DNA from: Deltaproteobacteria bacterium | Lineage (GTDB): Bacteria > Myxococcota_A > UBA9160 > UBA6930 | Direction of reading: 5' to 3' | NCBI GenBank assembly: GCA_029261815.1 | Contig: JAJDAQ010000098.1 | Location: forward strand, 62,001-126,000 | DNA: 64,000 bases | Shown: one piece after another, positions 1 through 9,416 of the stretch | How the letters are laid out: every line of letters starts with the position of its first letter | How positions within the stretch are numbered: position 1 is the stretch's first letter | Translations under genes and position numbers: made by a program | Notes under the pieces: model-generated | Told to the model about the DNA's origin: nothing | Databases searched by the model: none | The model's input: the letters and a program-made list of their open reading frames with translations, nothing else

Positions 1-58
1 TGTCATGGCTGTACGTCGGGTACCACGTGCTCACGCGGTAGTCTTCGGTCGGGGCGAC

Positions 59-70
59 TAGACTCGAGAG
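59..70 (+). promoter_or_regulatory. Candidate leaderless -10 element before the GST gene
   Basis: TAGACT at 59-64 is followed by exactly six bases and then ATG at 71. With the usual -10 to +1 distance, transcription would begin at or next to the start codon, and there is no Shine-Dalgarno sequence. The same TANNNT-N6-start spacing recurs at nine other genes in this window. No good -35 was seen. Confidence 0.45.
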
Positions 71-1066
71 ATGCACGCACCCATCCCGTCCGAATACATC
101 CTGCACGGTATCCCTCGAAGCCTGTTCACTCGCAAGCTTCAGGCCGCCCTCGAGTTCTACGGCTTGCCGTATCGCCTCGAGTCGCGCGGCACCGGCGGCG
201 ACGATGTTCTCGGCCAACGGGCGGCGACGCATCAGATCCCGATTCTCGAGACCCCCGAAGGCTGGGCGCTCGGCGACACGACGCCGATCCTCCAACTACT
301 GGACGCGCGCGTCCCCGGCCGAAGGCTCTTTCCGGATGGCCCACTCGGCGTTCTGGTTCATGTCGTGGAAGAGATTCTCGACGAATGGGTTGCGCGGGTG
401 ATGGTTCACTACCGATGGCATTACGCCGAGAACACGGCCTACGTCATCGAGCAATTCACGGGAACCCCACTCAGCCCAGAAGAAGCCGTCGCCCACCCGA
501 TCGCACAATGGGGCCCGCGTGCGTGTCGGGCGACCGGAACCGAATCTCCGCACCAACGGCAGGCTGCCGAGGACGAATACATCGGGGTCCTCACCGCACT
601 CGAAGCGCAGCTCGCGGAGTCACCTTTCGCGTTGGGAGGCCGCCCGACCGCCGTCGACGTCATCCTGCTCGGCGGCCTGCACGCCCACACGAACGCCGAT
701 CCCACTCCGGACCTTGGCGAGTTCGCGCGTGTCGTCGCGTGGGCCGAGGGCGGGGCCACAGCGGCCGTGCTCGATGGCGACCTGGCGCCCTTCCCTGCCA
801 GCACCGGGCTCGCCGAACACGTCCTGAAGATCGGCGCGGAATCCTACGCGCCATTTGTCCTGGCCAATGCAGACGCGCTCGCGGCCGGACGCAAGGTGCT
901 CGAAATCGAGACCTATGGCGAGCCCACGACCTATCTCGTTCGGCCCTATCCCGAGCAGTCGCGACGCCTCGTGCAGGAGCGCATCCGACGTGGCCTGACC
1001 GAGCATGACCGCAAGCAGGTCACCGAATGGCTCGAGGAACGCGGACTCTCCTGCTTCGTACCGTGA
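71..1066 (+). CDS. Glutathione S-transferase family protein
   Basis: A 331-residue protein with an N-terminal thioredoxin-like GST domain (about 8-85) followed by an all-helical C-terminal GST region (about 95-230). The N-terminus reads YILHGIPRSLFTRKLQAALE, where a GST N-domain expects a glutathione-site residue near S/C; the segment QIPILETPEGWALGDTTPIL matches the cis-proline strand and the gamma-glutamyl-binding helix. It is longer than a typical 210-240 residue GST, with about 90 extra C-terminal residues. GSTs conjugate glutathione to electrophiles or act as isomerases in the cytosol; the substrate here is unknown. The ATG at 71 fits a leaderless promoter. It runs alone and converges on the TPR gene at 1135. 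Confidence 0.75.
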   Translation: MHAPIPSEYILHGIPRSLFTRKLQAALEFYGLPYRLESRGTGGDDVLGQRAATHQIPILETPEGWALGDTTPILQLLDARVPGRRLFPDGPLGVLVHVVEEILDEWVARVMVHYRWHYAENTAYVIEQFTGTPLSPEEAVAHPIAQWGPRACRATGTESPHQRQAAEDEYIGVLTALEAQLAESPFALGGRPTAVDVILLGGLHAHTNADPTPDLGEFARVVAWAEGGATAAVLDGDLAPFPASTGLAEHVLKIGAESYAPFVLANADALAAGRKVLEIETYGEPTTYLVRPYPEQSRRLVQERIRRGLTEHDRKQVTEWLEERGLSCFVP

Positions 1067-1134
1067 CCGCGCGAGTGGTTAGGCGCGGGGCATGATCTCT
1101 TCACGACATCCTGGGCCGAACAGGTCCGTCTTCC

Positions 1135-2028
1135 CTACTCCTGGTCCTGGTCCCGCTCCACCTCGATTTCGACCGCGCGTTCCTTCTCGCGCGGATCTTC
1201 TTCGATCTCGACGCCAAGGTCTCGGCGCTTGCCGTAGATCTCGCGGAGCTTCCGACGCCGTTCCATCTCCAGCACGAGTTCCTGTCGGGCCACTTCCGCC
1301 GGCACGATACGTTCGGCAACCTCGAGCTCGCTCGCCTCGCAGGCCTCTCCCATGTAGGGCCCACACGAAGGACTCCCGCAGCAGTAACGCGTCAGGTCAT
1401 CGAAGGTCCGCAGCGGGCTCGAGATGGGCGCTTCGTTCCAGGTCTTCACGACCTCGGGGTCGAGATGATAGGCCTCCTCGAAGTGGTACTGGGCATCGTC
1501 GAGCCGGCCGGCTCGCCAATTCAACAAGCTCATGTTGAGTTCGACGATCGCGGGGTCCGCGCGCAGGTCCTCTCCGCGACGAAGGAATTTCTCGGCCGAA
1601 TCGAGGCGGCCGCGATAGATCATGGTCTCGGCGATGTTCGTGTAGTTGACCCAGTCGCGAGGCGCGAGACGGCGCGCATTGGCAAAGCTGCGGAGCGCGC
1701 GGTCGATGTCGCCCTGATAGATCGCGACGATGCCCATCCACGTATGCGGCCGCGGCGACTCCGGCTCCAGCCGCAAGGCCACGATCCACTCATCGAGGGC
1801 GCGGCCCAGGTCCTGCTCGTACTCCGGATACCGCTGGTCATCGAGCGCCGCCCGCGCGCGCAGGTAGTATGCCTCGGCGAGGTCGTGGCGAGCCGCTGCG
1901 CGGCGGGGCGAGGCATCTCGCTCCCGTTCCAGGCCGGGGATCGGATCTTCGGCAGCCAGTGACGGCATGCCCATGAAGAGCACGGCCATCAGCCCCAGCG
2001 CCATCAATTGCCCGATTCGTTGCCGCAT
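1135..2028 (-). CDS. Secreted TPR-repeat protein
   Basis: A 297-residue protein that starts MRQRIGQLMALGLMAVLFMG and has a likely Sec signal peptide ending near LAAEDP. TPR helices fill about residues 30-190; the segments LEPESPRPHTWMGIVAIYQG and LDSAEKFLRRGEDLRADPA are typical. The last 30 residues are highly charged (runs of E, R and K). The chosen start has GGAGG five to six bases upstream; a longer reading from 2088 has no such site. TACTCT about 16 bases before the start could be a -10. TPR proteins are scaffolds, and the partner cannot be named. A cysteine-rich stretch (CCGSPSCGPYMGEAC) near the C-terminus may bind metal or form disulfides. Confidence 0.7.
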   Translation of the reverse strand: MRQRIGQLMALGLMAVLFMGMPSLAAEDPIPGLERERDASPRRAAARHDLAEAYYLRARAALDDQRYPEYEQDLGRALDEWIVALRLEPESPRPHTWMGIVAIYQGDIDRALRSFANARRLAPRDWVNYTNIAETMIYRGRLDSAEKFLRRGEDLRADPAIVELNMSLLNWRAGRLDDAQYHFEEAYHLDPEVVKTWNEAPISSPLRTFDDLTRYCCGSPSCGPYMGEACEASELEVAERIVPAEVARQELVLEMERRRKLREIYGKRRDLGVEIEEDPREKERAVEIEVERDQDQE

Positions 2029-2128
2029 GAACACCTCCACCCTGAGAGTACGAACCCCGGCGTTGGACGGGTTCATCGCCTGATCCATTCATCCACCGCG
2101 ACTCATTCGATCGCCCGGCCGGCCGGGC

Positions 2129-2134
2129 TAGAGT
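2129..2134 (+). promoter_or_regulatory. Candidate -10 hexamer TAGAGT
   Basis: TAGAGT lies 27 bases before the ATG at 2162, with a purine-rich AAAGGA site between. This belongs to the same TANNNT class as the leaderless sites but would leave a short leader with a ribosome binding site. Confidence 0.3.
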
Positions 2135-2161
2135 TCTGGCTCTCCACGAAAGGACCCGCCG

Positions 2162-3271
2162 ATGCCGCTTGGACCGATGGACGATTACCTCGCCCACCAG
2201 ACCACCGAAACCTTCGATCACGTCTTCACCAGCGATCGAAACTTCTTCGATCGTTACTACTTCAACATGCATGCGTCGAGCGACGAGATCTTTCTCGTCA
2301 CGGGCATTGGCCAGTACCCGAATCTCGGCGTCACAGACGCGTTCGTGTGTGTCTCGTACGGCGACACGCAGTACACGGTTCGGGCCTCGCGAGAACTCGG
2401 CAGCGACCGGATGGACACACAGGTCGGCCCGTTCCGCATCGAAGTCCTCGAGGGCCTCCGCAAGCTCCGACTGGTCTGCGACGACAACGAGTGGGGCGTC
2501 GGCTTCGATGTCACCTGGGACGGCGCGCAGCCGCCGCTCGAAGAGCCCAAGTCGTTCAAGAAGAGCTTCCGTCGCACGGTCATGGACAATGCCCGCTTCG
2601 CCCAGGTCGGCACCTACAGCGGCACGCTCGAAGTCGCGGGCAAGTCGTTCGACGTACGTCCGGACAAGTGGAAGGGAGCGCGCGATCGCTCATGGGGCGT
2701 CCGGTCCGTGGGCGAACCGGAAGCTCCCGGAATCCGCGTCACCGAAGAACGCATGGCCGGCTTCTTCCACAACTGGATGCCGATGCAGTTCGACGACTAC
2801 ATGCTGAAGGTCTTCATCGAAGAAGGGCCGGACGGCGACCGCGTGATGGAAGAAGGCATCAAGGTCTACAACTACGGCATCGACAAGGACAACGAGCTGC
2901 TCGGTTCCCCGTCGCACAAGATGCGATACCACTCGGGAACTCGCGAGATCTCGGGTGCAACCATCGGCTTCGCGAACAGCGACCTAACGGTCGAGAATGT
3001 CGCGTTGCGAACAGTCAACCTCGGCATGGGGAGCGGCTACATCAACACCGATGGCTGGGGCCATGGGGTCTACCAGGGACCGCTCAAGGTCGAGGGACTC
3101 ACCTACGACATCGGCTCACCGATCGCGCGCGCGAAGGTGTTCGGGTTGAACGAGACGCTCTGTCGCTTCGAAGCCAGTAACGGCGACGTCGGCTACGGCA
3201 TGCACGAGAACTTCATCACGGGCATCTATCGGCCGTACGGCTTCAACGCCGGGGACACGATGGCACCGTGA
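2162..3271 (+). CDS. Conserved protein, DUF7064/DUF7065-like
   Basis: A 369-residue soluble protein with no signal peptide. The N-terminus (DDYLAHQTTETFDHVFTSDR, then FFDRYYFNMHA and FLVTGIGQYPNLGVTDAF) matches, from memory, a family of paired beta-domain proteins annotated DUF7065/DUF7064. These are common in organisms that degrade lipids or steroids and are distantly likened to CrtC or lipocalin-type folds. No enzymatic motif is evident and the function is unknown. Its stop overlaps the start of the alcohol dehydrogenase gene (GTGA), so the two are probably translationally coupled and may act on the same substrate. Confidence 0.6.
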   Translation: MPLGPMDDYLAHQTTETFDHVFTSDRNFFDRYYFNMHASSDEIFLVTGIGQYPNLGVTDAFVCVSYGDTQYTVRASRELGSDRMDTQVGPFRIEVLEGLRKLRLVCDDNEWGVGFDVTWDGAQPPLEEPKSFKKSFRRTVMDNARFAQVGTYSGTLEVAGKSFDVRPDKWKGARDRSWGVRSVGEPEAPGIRVTEERMAGFFHNWMPMQFDDYMLKVFIEEGPDGDRVMEEGIKVYNYGIDKDNELLGSPSHKMRYHSGTREISGATIGFANSDLTVENVALRTVNLGMGSGYINTDGWGHGVYQGPLKVEGLTYDIGSPIARAKVFGLNETLCRFEASNGDVGYGMHENFITGIYRPYGFNAGDTMAP

Positions 3272-4365
3272 CGCTTCCGCGAACGAGCTTCGCCATGGTG
3301 CAGACGGCGCCGCGCGTGCTCGAACCCATGGACCTCCCGATGCCCGAGATCGATGACGACTCGGGCCTGATCCGGATCGAGGCCTGCGGGATCTGCGGAA
3401 GTGACTACGAACAGTTCGAGGGAGTGCTTCGGACCCCGATGCCGGTCGTCCCAGGCCACGAGCCGTTGGGCATCGTCGCCAAGATCGGCGACCGTGCGGC
3501 GCGGCGTTGGGGCGTCGACGTGGGGGACCGGATCGCTGTCGAAACGATGCTTTCCTGCCGGCACTGTCGACCCTGCCTGGGCGGTTCCTACCACCTCTGC
3601 GATGCCCGCCGCATCTACTCCTACATCCCGCTGTCGGACGCGCCTGGGCTCTGGGGCTCCTATTCGCAGTACATGTATCTCGACCCCAACTGCGTGGTGC
3701 ACAAGGTCGATGCCACGCTGGACCCATCGGTCGCGGTCATGTTCAACCCGCTCGGTGCAGGCTTTCGCTGGGCGGTGGAGATGCCCGGAACGGGTCCCGG
3801 AGACACCGTCGTGATCCTGGGACCGGGACAACGCGGCCTGGCCAGCGTCCTGGCCTGCCGCGAAGCCGGCGCGGCCAACATCATCGTGACGGGCCTGGCA
3901 GCCGACGCCGGAAAACTCGCGATTGCGCGCGAGTTCGGCGCCAACACCACGATCGATGTCGACAACGAAGACGCGCGGACCCGGATTCGGGAACTCACGG
4001 ACGGACGCGGCGCGGACGTGGTCCTCGATGTCTCTTCCTACGCCACCGAGCCCGTTGCCCAGTCCCTCGACTATGTTCGCATGGGGGGCACCGTCGTTCT
4101 AGCGGGCGTCAAGGGGTTCCGTGAGGTCCCGGGCTTCATCTCGGACAAGGTCGTGATGAAGGAAGTCACGATCAAGGGCGCCATCGGCGTGACTAGCAGC
4201 GGGTACGCCAACGCCATCCGCTTGATCGAATCCGGAACCGTTCCGATCGAGCGAATGCATACGCATGACTTCGCCCTCCCGGACGCCGAGCTGGCCATCA
4301 AGACCCTCGCCCGAGAGATCCCAGGCGAGGAGTCGATCCACTCCTGCCTGATTCCGGAGCACTAG
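3268..4365 (+). CDS. Zinc-dependent alcohol dehydrogenase (MDR superfamily)
   Basis: A 365-residue medium-chain dehydrogenase. The catalytic zinc site is seen as GICGSDYEQFEG and the GHE of VVPGHEPLG. The structural zinc lobe has the cysteines of SCRHCRPCLGGSYHLC. The Rossmann domain follows, with GPGQRGLASVLACREAGAAN as the nucleotide-binding loop. It should oxidise an alcohol or reduce an aldehyde with NAD(P)(H); the substrate is not identifiable. The GTG start overlaps the TGA of the previous gene (GTGA). A later ATG at 3295 would also keep the whole domain. A terminator was not seen. Confidence 0.85.
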   Translation: MTLPRTSFAMVQTAPRVLEPMDLPMPEIDDDSGLIRIEACGICGSDYEQFEGVLRTPMPVVPGHEPLGIVAKIGDRAARRWGVDVGDRIAVETMLSCRHCRPCLGGSYHLCDARRIYSYIPLSDAPGLWGSYSQYMYLDPNCVVHKVDATLDPSVAVMFNPLGAGFRWAVEMPGTGPGDTVVILGPGQRGLASVLACREAGAANIIVTGLAADAGKLAIAREFGANTTIDVDNEDARTRIRELTDGRGADVVLDVSSYATEPVAQSLDYVRMGGTVVLAGVKGFREVPGFISDKVVMKEVTIKGAIGVTSSGYANAIRLIESGTVPIERMHTHDFALPDAELAIKTLAREIPGEESIHSCLIPEH

Positions 4366-4409
4366 GACACTCGCCGAGTAGAAGTTCCCAGGGCATTCCG
4401 CGGCCGTGT

Positions 4410-4421
4410 TAGGCTCCCGGG
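4410..4421 (+). promoter_or_regulatory. Candidate leaderless -10 element before the lipoprotein gene
   Basis: TAGGCT at 4410-4415, then six bases (CCCGGG), then ATG at 4422. There is no usable Shine-Dalgarno sequence in those six bases. Confidence 0.45.
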
Positions 4422-5156
4422 ATGGCTGGCCGAATGCCCCGCTGCCTTGTCTTCGCGCTCACACTGCTGAGCTGCGCATCACCGAATCGAGCGCCCGAGA
4501 TACTACTCGCCGCGGGCGCCGAGAATGCACCCGGAATCGAGACCGTCCTGGTGTTGCCACTGAACGTCGACACCCAGCTTCCTGAGTTCTTGATCGACGC
4601 GGCGGACGAGATCCGAGACAGCGTTCACCGTCGATTCGAGCAAGAAGGAAGGCAGGTCAAGACCCTTGGGCTGGCGGCGGCCTACGCCGCCTGGAAGGAG
4701 GCGCGCGACGGCACCTCAGGAGAGGGAACCGCCGAACGTGCAGCGGCGCGCCTCGCAGCCGCACATCGGGTCGACGCAGTCGTCTTCGCCGACCTTGAAG
4801 TCGTTCCAGCGACGTTCAACTATGGCAAGACCGCGCGCTGGGACGGTCGTGCCGAGACCGTCGAGATCACCATCGAAGGGAAACCCGAAGTCAGGAACAG
4901 CTCGATCCGGATGAAGGGAAACACGCGGGGGCTTTCGCTTGAGACGCATGTCTTCGGCCCACAGGGTGAGCCGCTCTTCCGCAAGCGGGTTCCCATCGAA
5001 CTCGTCGACCGGATTCGGATGCGGGGCTGGAAGTACTGGGTCGAACTGCGCCCAGATCTCTGTGCGGACGAACGAGTCCTGGATCAGAGCGTCGGGGCCG
5101 CGCTCTCGCCGTTCTTGCCGGCACCGCCTCCGCGAGATGTGAAGGACGCCCGATGA
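4422..5156 (+). CDS. Predicted lipoprotein of unknown function
   Basis: A 244-residue protein with a signal peptide ending in the lipobox LLSC, so Cys18 would be the lipidated residue. The mature part begins with a beta strand resembling outer-membrane assembly lipoproteins (ETVLVLPLNVDTQLPEFLID), followed by an alpha-helical stretch with AAARLAAAHRVDAVVFADLE. That pattern recalls GNA1162/LpoB-like envelope lipoproteins, but the match is too weak to name. It shares an ATGA overlap with the downstream peptidase-TPR gene, so the two form a translationally coupled pair, both headed for the envelope. Confidence 0.65.
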   Translation: MAGRMPRCLVFALTLLSCASPNRAPEILLAAGAENAPGIETVLVLPLNVDTQLPEFLIDAADEIRDSVHRRFEQEGRQVKTLGLAAAYAAWKEARDGTSGEGTAERAAARLAAAHRVDAVVFADLEVVPATFNYGKTARWDGRAETVEITIEGKPEVRNSSIRMKGNTRGLSLETHVFGPQGEPLFRKRVPIELVDRIRMRGWKYWVELRPDLCADERVLDQSVGAALSPFLPAPPPRDVKDAR

Positions 5157-6682
5157 TGCGCCGTGTGGCAGTCGTCCTACTCAGCGTCTTCCTATTCGGC
5201 GCCGGAGCCTGGGCCGAGGACCCCATCGAGGCCACAGAGCCCACGCTCGTCGAATCCCTCGAACTCGATGACTGGAGCCTCACCTCGGCGGATTCGTTCG
5301 ATCTCTACACGAACGCTGGTGAGGTCGCGGCGAAACGGCTCTCCATCCGAATCCTGCGATTCCTGGACGCGGTGGAGCGGGTGACGAATGTGGGGCCCGC
5401 CGAACCGCGCCAGGGTCCAGCGATCTTCGTCTTTGCGAGCCGGACCCAGCTCGGTCCGTTCGAGATCCCGGGCGCGGCCGGTTACATGATCCCGGACTAC
5501 GCGAGAAACCTCGTCGCGCTATCGATCGATGACCGAAGAAACGGCATTCCGACGCTTTATCACGAACTCACGCACGACCTGCTCAACTCAGCTGGGCGAG
5601 TCGGTTTTCCGACCTGGTACGACGAAGGCTTTGCAGAGTTCTTGAGCACGATCACGGTACGCGAAGATCTCGCGACCGTCGGAATGACGCCTGCTTCTCG
5701 TGCCGCACAGCTGCAGCGAGCCGAAACCATCGATTTCGAGGCGCTCCTCGAATCCCAGAGCCTTTCCGAGATGGAGGATCCCGAGCGGTTCTACGCCGAG
5801 TCATGGCTCCTGGTCCACTACCTGAACACCCAGGTTGACAATACATCCAGACGCCTGCGCCGTTTCCTGTCGCGTTCCAAGTCCGGCATGTCGGCAGATC
5901 GCGCGCTCGAGAGTGCGTTCGGTAAGACACTCACTGAGCTCGAGCAGGCGCTGCTCACGTTCCGGGCCAGGATCTCGGATGGGAAGTCGGTCGCCTTCCG
6001 GCTTGAGGTTCCCTTCAAGGATCACGAGTCGGAGACCGCTCCGGTCTCGCGACGCGACATCGCCATCCAGCTTGGCCGCCTTGCGTTGGCAACTCAACAC
6101 ACCGAGACAGCGGTCGCCTTGTTCGATGACGCGCTCGCGAGCGATCCGGACGACCCAAGAGCAATCGCGGGCCGTGGCCGTGCCGAAATTGCGGCTGGCG
6201 AAGTCGATGAGGCCGAAGTACGGCTGACCGCCGCTCTCGACACCCAGGAAGACGTCGACCTCCGCGATGCACTCGGTTTCGCGCTGATCTCGGAATTCCT
6301 GGGGGCGAAGCCTTCGACGGTGTTCGAGACCGACGACATCGACGCTTCCCTCAACCGAGCGCGGCCCCAATTCGAGCGCTGCCTCGCGGTCGAACCCGAC
6401 CGGATTTCCTGCCTGATCGGCGTGTCGATGGCCCAGTTCGGAAGCGAGGGCGATCCGGAGCTCGGAGTCGATGCAGCCGAGCGTGCGATCGCACTTCGAC
6501 CCCTCGATGCGCGCCTTCGGCTCTTCGGAGCACAACCATTGGTCATGGTGGGCGACCTCGAGGGTGCGCTCGCACGGCTACGCGAAGCAAAGGCGCTCGC
6601 TCACGATCGTCGCTCGACGAGGCTGATCGAGCGGGCCATCAACACGGTGCTTCGGATGAAGAGTCGACAGGGATCATCCTGA
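5153..6682 (+). CDS. Secreted gluzincin-type (peptidase MA-like) metalloprotease with TPR domain
   Basis: A 509-residue protein with a signal peptide (about 1-21, cleavage after GAWA). Residues 25-260 look like a peptidase MA domain: the zinc motif H137-E138-L-T-H141 sits in TLYHELTHDL, and the third ligand is probably the Glu of WYDEGFAEF (E158 or E162). Residues about 300-500 form TPR-like helices (TAVALFDDALASDPDDPRAI and similar). The pairing suggests a periplasmic or surface protease that docks partners through the TPRs. The start overlaps the preceding lipoprotein gene by four bases (ATGA). All catalytic ligands appear intact; the substrate is unknown. Confidence 0.75.
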   Translation: MMRRVAVVLLSVFLFGAGAWAEDPIEATEPTLVESLELDDWSLTSADSFDLYTNAGEVAAKRLSIRILRFLDAVERVTNVGPAEPRQGPAIFVFASRTQLGPFEIPGAAGYMIPDYARNLVALSIDDRRNGIPTLYHELTHDLLNSAGRVGFPTWYDEGFAEFLSTITVREDLATVGMTPASRAAQLQRAETIDFEALLESQSLSEMEDPERFYAESWLLVHYLNTQVDNTSRRLRRFLSRSKSGMSADRALESAFGKTLTELEQALLTFRARISDGKSVAFRLEVPFKDHESETAPVSRRDIAIQLGRLALATQHTETAVALFDDALASDPDDPRAIAGRGRAEIAAGEVDEAEVRLTAALDTQEDVDLRDALGFALISEFLGAKPSTVFETDDIDASLNRARPQFERCLAVEPDRISCLIGVSMAQFGSEGDPELGVDAAERAIALRPLDARLRLFGAQPLVMVGDLEGALARLREAKALAHDRRSTRLIERAINTVLRMKSRQGSS

Positions 6683-6709
6683 TCGAGCGGTGCGGAACGT
6701 CCCCGTCGG

Positions 6710-8446
6710 TCAATGGTCGAGCGGAAACGGTCGTCCCTCGAAGACGGTTCCCCAGATCGGAATCTCAGCGAGCCCGCCGGGGTCGACAGCAGTCGGGTCG
6801 GCGCCTAGCACCGTGAAATCGGCGCGCTTCCCAACGGCGATGCTCCCCACTTCGTCTTCCATGCCCAGATGGCGCGCCGCTTCGATCGTGACCGCGCGCA
6901 GGGCTCGCTCCACCGAGACGCGCTCGTCTGGACCCCAGATCTGGCCGTCGCTCGCCACGCGCGTCACCGCGGCCTCCATCAGGCGAAGTGGTTCGGCCGG
7001 CGCCATCGGAAAGTCGGAGTGATACGACGCCGCAACCCCTGCGCGGGCGAGCCCGCCGAGCGGTGAGATGGCTGCCGCACGTTCGGGGCCAAGGCCATGC
7101 TGTGCGTAGATCGGCGCGAGTTCGTGCACGTAGTAGGCGTTGTTCGAGACCTCGACGCCAAGCTCGGCGAGCCGCTCGTGTTGGTCCTCTCGCGCGAAGC
7201 CGTAGTGCTCCATCACGACCAGGCGCTCGGGATCGGGTTGCTCCTGCTGTCGCTCGGCGACGGCATCGAGAACGAAGTCCAACCCGGCATCGCCGTTCAC
7301 ATGGACATGCACGTCCCATCCCGCCGACCAGAAGGCTTCGAGGACTTCGCGCTGCGCCTCGGGTGGCATCATCCACTCGCCGTGATGCCCGTCGAGGTAG
7401 GGCTGGGTCATCTGCATCAACTGACTGAAGATGGCGCCATCCGCGTAGAGCTTGATGTGTCGAGCGAAGCGGATGCGTTCTCCCGACCAGGGAATGAAAC
7501 GCTCGGCCGCCGCGAGCGCCGCCGCGCCGGAGCCATGTTCCCGCAGTAGCCCCATCCCGTTGGGGACCATCACGAACCGGTACGGCGCGTCACTGCGCCA
7601 CATTTCGAACCAGAGCGCGAACCATTCCGCGACGCCGCCCATCTGGGGCGATCCCTGTTCGCCGACCGTCGTCAGGCCACCGCGATGCAGGACCTGGGTC
7701 ATCATTCCCAATCCTTCGAGGTAGCTCGTAGGCGCGGTCAGCTGCTTCATGAAGGGCTCGCCGAGCGCGAAGACGCCGGCCTCCCAGAGATGTCCCTCAT
7801 CCCAGTCAGCCATCGGATGGGCGTCCATCGCTTCCTGTGTGAGCCCCGCGGCTTCCAGCGCCGCGGTATTCGCATAGATCTCGTGCACCGAACGCTGCCA
7901 GACGAGGATCGGGCGCGACGATGACACGCGATCGAGCGTCGCTCGCGTCAGCTCACCGTGATGGGGAGCGTGGTACCCCCAGACGATGAGCCATTCGTTC
8001 GGCTCGCCGACCCGTGCCTGCTCGAGTTCAACGAGGCGCGCCAGGAACTCGTCCGGTCCGCGAACCGCCACGGTGCGGCCGCGCGGTGTCACCCATTCCA
8101 TCGCCGACACGATCTCGAGCGGCAGGATGGTGGCCGCGAGACTCGGGTGGATATGGGGGTCGATGAAGCCGGGCACCAACACGTAGTTGGCAAAGCGATC
8201 GTCGACCGTGACGTCTCGACCCGCGAAGTGAGCACGCACACTCTCGAGGCTCCCCACAGCGACGATCATGCCGCCCTCGACTCCCACGGCTTCCGTGCTC
8301 GGCGCATCCGATTCGAGCGTCAGGACGCGTTTCGCCGTCCAGATGCGCGGCCCGTCCCAGGCCCGCGAAGGATCGATGAGCCAAGACAATGCGAGAGCCG
8401 TGACGCCGACCATGACCACCATGAGGAGAAAGCGGCGCCGCGTCAC
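6710..8446 (-). CDS. YtcJ-like amidohydrolase with N-terminal export or anchor segment
   Basis: A 578-residue amidohydrolase_3 family protein. After a beta-sandwich stretch (RIWTAKRVLTLESDAPSTEA) comes the metal-binding HxH in GFIDPHIHPS. Further conserved pieces are the HVHVNGDAGLDFVLDAV histidines, the MEHYGFAREDQ region and the C-terminal GKRADFTVLGADP. The family hydrolyses C-N bonds of amides or related groups. The N-terminus MTRRRFLLMVVMVGVTALAL is hydrophobic with a twin arginine, so the enzyme may be exported (possibly by Tat) or anchored; most YtcJ homologues are cytosolic. The start is GTG at 8446 without a clear ribosome binding site. It stands alone, convergent with the peptidase gene. 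Confidence 0.8.
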   Translation of the reverse strand: MTRRRFLLMVVMVGVTALALSWLIDPSRAWDGPRIWTAKRVLTLESDAPSTEAVGVEGGMIVAVGSLESVRAHFAGRDVTVDDRFANYVLVPGFIDPHIHPSLAATILPLEIVSAMEWVTPRGRTVAVRGPDEFLARLVELEQARVGEPNEWLIVWGYHAPHHGELTRATLDRVSSSRPILVWQRSVHEIYANTAALEAAGLTQEAMDAHPMADWDEGHLWEAGVFALGEPFMKQLTAPTSYLEGLGMMTQVLHRGGLTTVGEQGSPQMGGVAEWFALWFEMWRSDAPYRFVMVPNGMGLLREHGSGAAALAAAERFIPWSGERIRFARHIKLYADGAIFSQLMQMTQPYLDGHHGEWMMPPEAQREVLEAFWSAGWDVHVHVNGDAGLDFVLDAVAERQQEQPDPERLVVMEHYGFAREDQHERLAELGVEVSNNAYYVHELAPIYAQHGLGPERAAAISPLGGLARAGVAASYHSDFPMAPAEPLRLMEAAVTRVASDGQIWGPDERVSVERALRAVTIEAARHLGMEDEVGSIAVGKRADFTVLGADPTAVDPGGLAEIPIWGTVFEGRPFPLDH

Positions 8447-8555
8447 GAGGAACGCGACTCGAGGACTACGGGCATTTTCGGACCTCCGACAGCCAAACGC
8501 CGAATGGTCTCACCAAGATACCCGCAACTGGCCCGCAACACGAGCGGCAAACACG

Positions 8556-9404
8556 TTAGGCGTTGGCCTGGACGATCCATGCGGCATACGGCATGCGGAC
8601 CGCACCCTCGCGATACGCGCCCCCCAGGACTTCGATCGCTGCGGCAGTCGCGCGCGTCTGGACATCCTCACCCGCAGAGCGCAATGCAGCTCCCGCCGGT
8701 CCCATCTGCAGCATGAACGCCACGATCTCGGGCAACTCCTGGCCGGCGCCGATCTCGGTTTCACCTTCGAGCGCTTCACATCGGACGTCGCGAAACCCGC
8801 CCTTCTGCAGGACCGCGGTCACATGCGCGGGGTCGGCAAAGGAGAACGGACCTGGCGAACCCGGGGGCTGAGGAGCCGGCAGCTCCACGAACTGCGCCGC
8901 TGTCATCGCAGGCGCAGCCATCCAGGGGTTCTTCGCGATTTCCTGCCAACAAACGAAACAGAGCCGCGCGTCAGCCTTCAGTGCGTCATGAAGGTTCGAG
9001 AATGCTGCTGCCGCGTCCGCGAAGAACATCACGCCAAAACGCGAAAACAACAGGTCGAAATCTGCGGGATCGAACCGATGATCCTGCGCGTCGGCTTCGC
9101 TGAACTGCACATGGGCAAGGTTCGCGGCCGCAGCCCGCTCACGGGCATCTGCCAGCATCGGTGCCGAGACGTCGACGCCATGGACGCCGCCACCGGAGCC
9201 GACACGCCGCCCGAGTTCAACGCTGGTCTGCCCGCACCCACAGCCGACATCAAGGACGCGTTCACCCACCCGGATGTCTGCTCGGTCCATCGTCGCCAGC
9301 CCGATCGGCTCGAGCTGTGCGTTGATGGTGTCGGCATACCGGACCCACTTCGGTCCGGAGACTTCGTTCCAATGGGTGATCTGATCGCTGTTTCCGTCTG
9401 ACAT
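8556..9404 (-). CDS. SAM-dependent class I methyltransferase
   Basis: A 282-residue methyltransferase. Motif I is VLDVGCGCGQTSVELG (SAM binding), the acidic residue after strand 2 is in VHGVDVSAPML, and strand 4 is FDLLFSRFGVMFF. The sequence resembles UbiE/Coq5- or steroid-type small-molecule methyltransferases. The upstream P450 gene ends 12 bases before, so the two are probably co-transcribed and may modify the same lipid-like molecule in succession. A TTG at 9410, two codons earlier, lies closer to the purine-rich AGGGA and could be the true start. Confidence 0.8.
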   Translation of the reverse strand: MSDGNSDQITHWNEVSGPKWVRYADTINAQLEPIGLATMDRADIRVGERVLDVGCGCGQTSVELGRRVGSGGGVHGVDVSAPMLADARERAAAANLAHVQFSEADAQDHRFDPADFDLLFSRFGVMFFADAAAAFSNLHDALKADARLCFVCWQEIAKNPWMAAPAMTAAQFVELPAPQPPGSPGPFSFADPAHVTAVLQKGGFRDVRCEALEGETEIGAGQELPEIVAFMLQMGPAGAALRSAGEDVQTRATAAAIEVLGGAYREGAVRMPYAAWIVQANA

Positions 9405-9416
9405 AACCAATTTTCC

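Noticed and set aside
1..58. Possible leftward gene beginning at the CAT at 4-6
   Set aside because: Only two codons lie in the window, with no ribosome binding site or -10 element; it cannot be supported.
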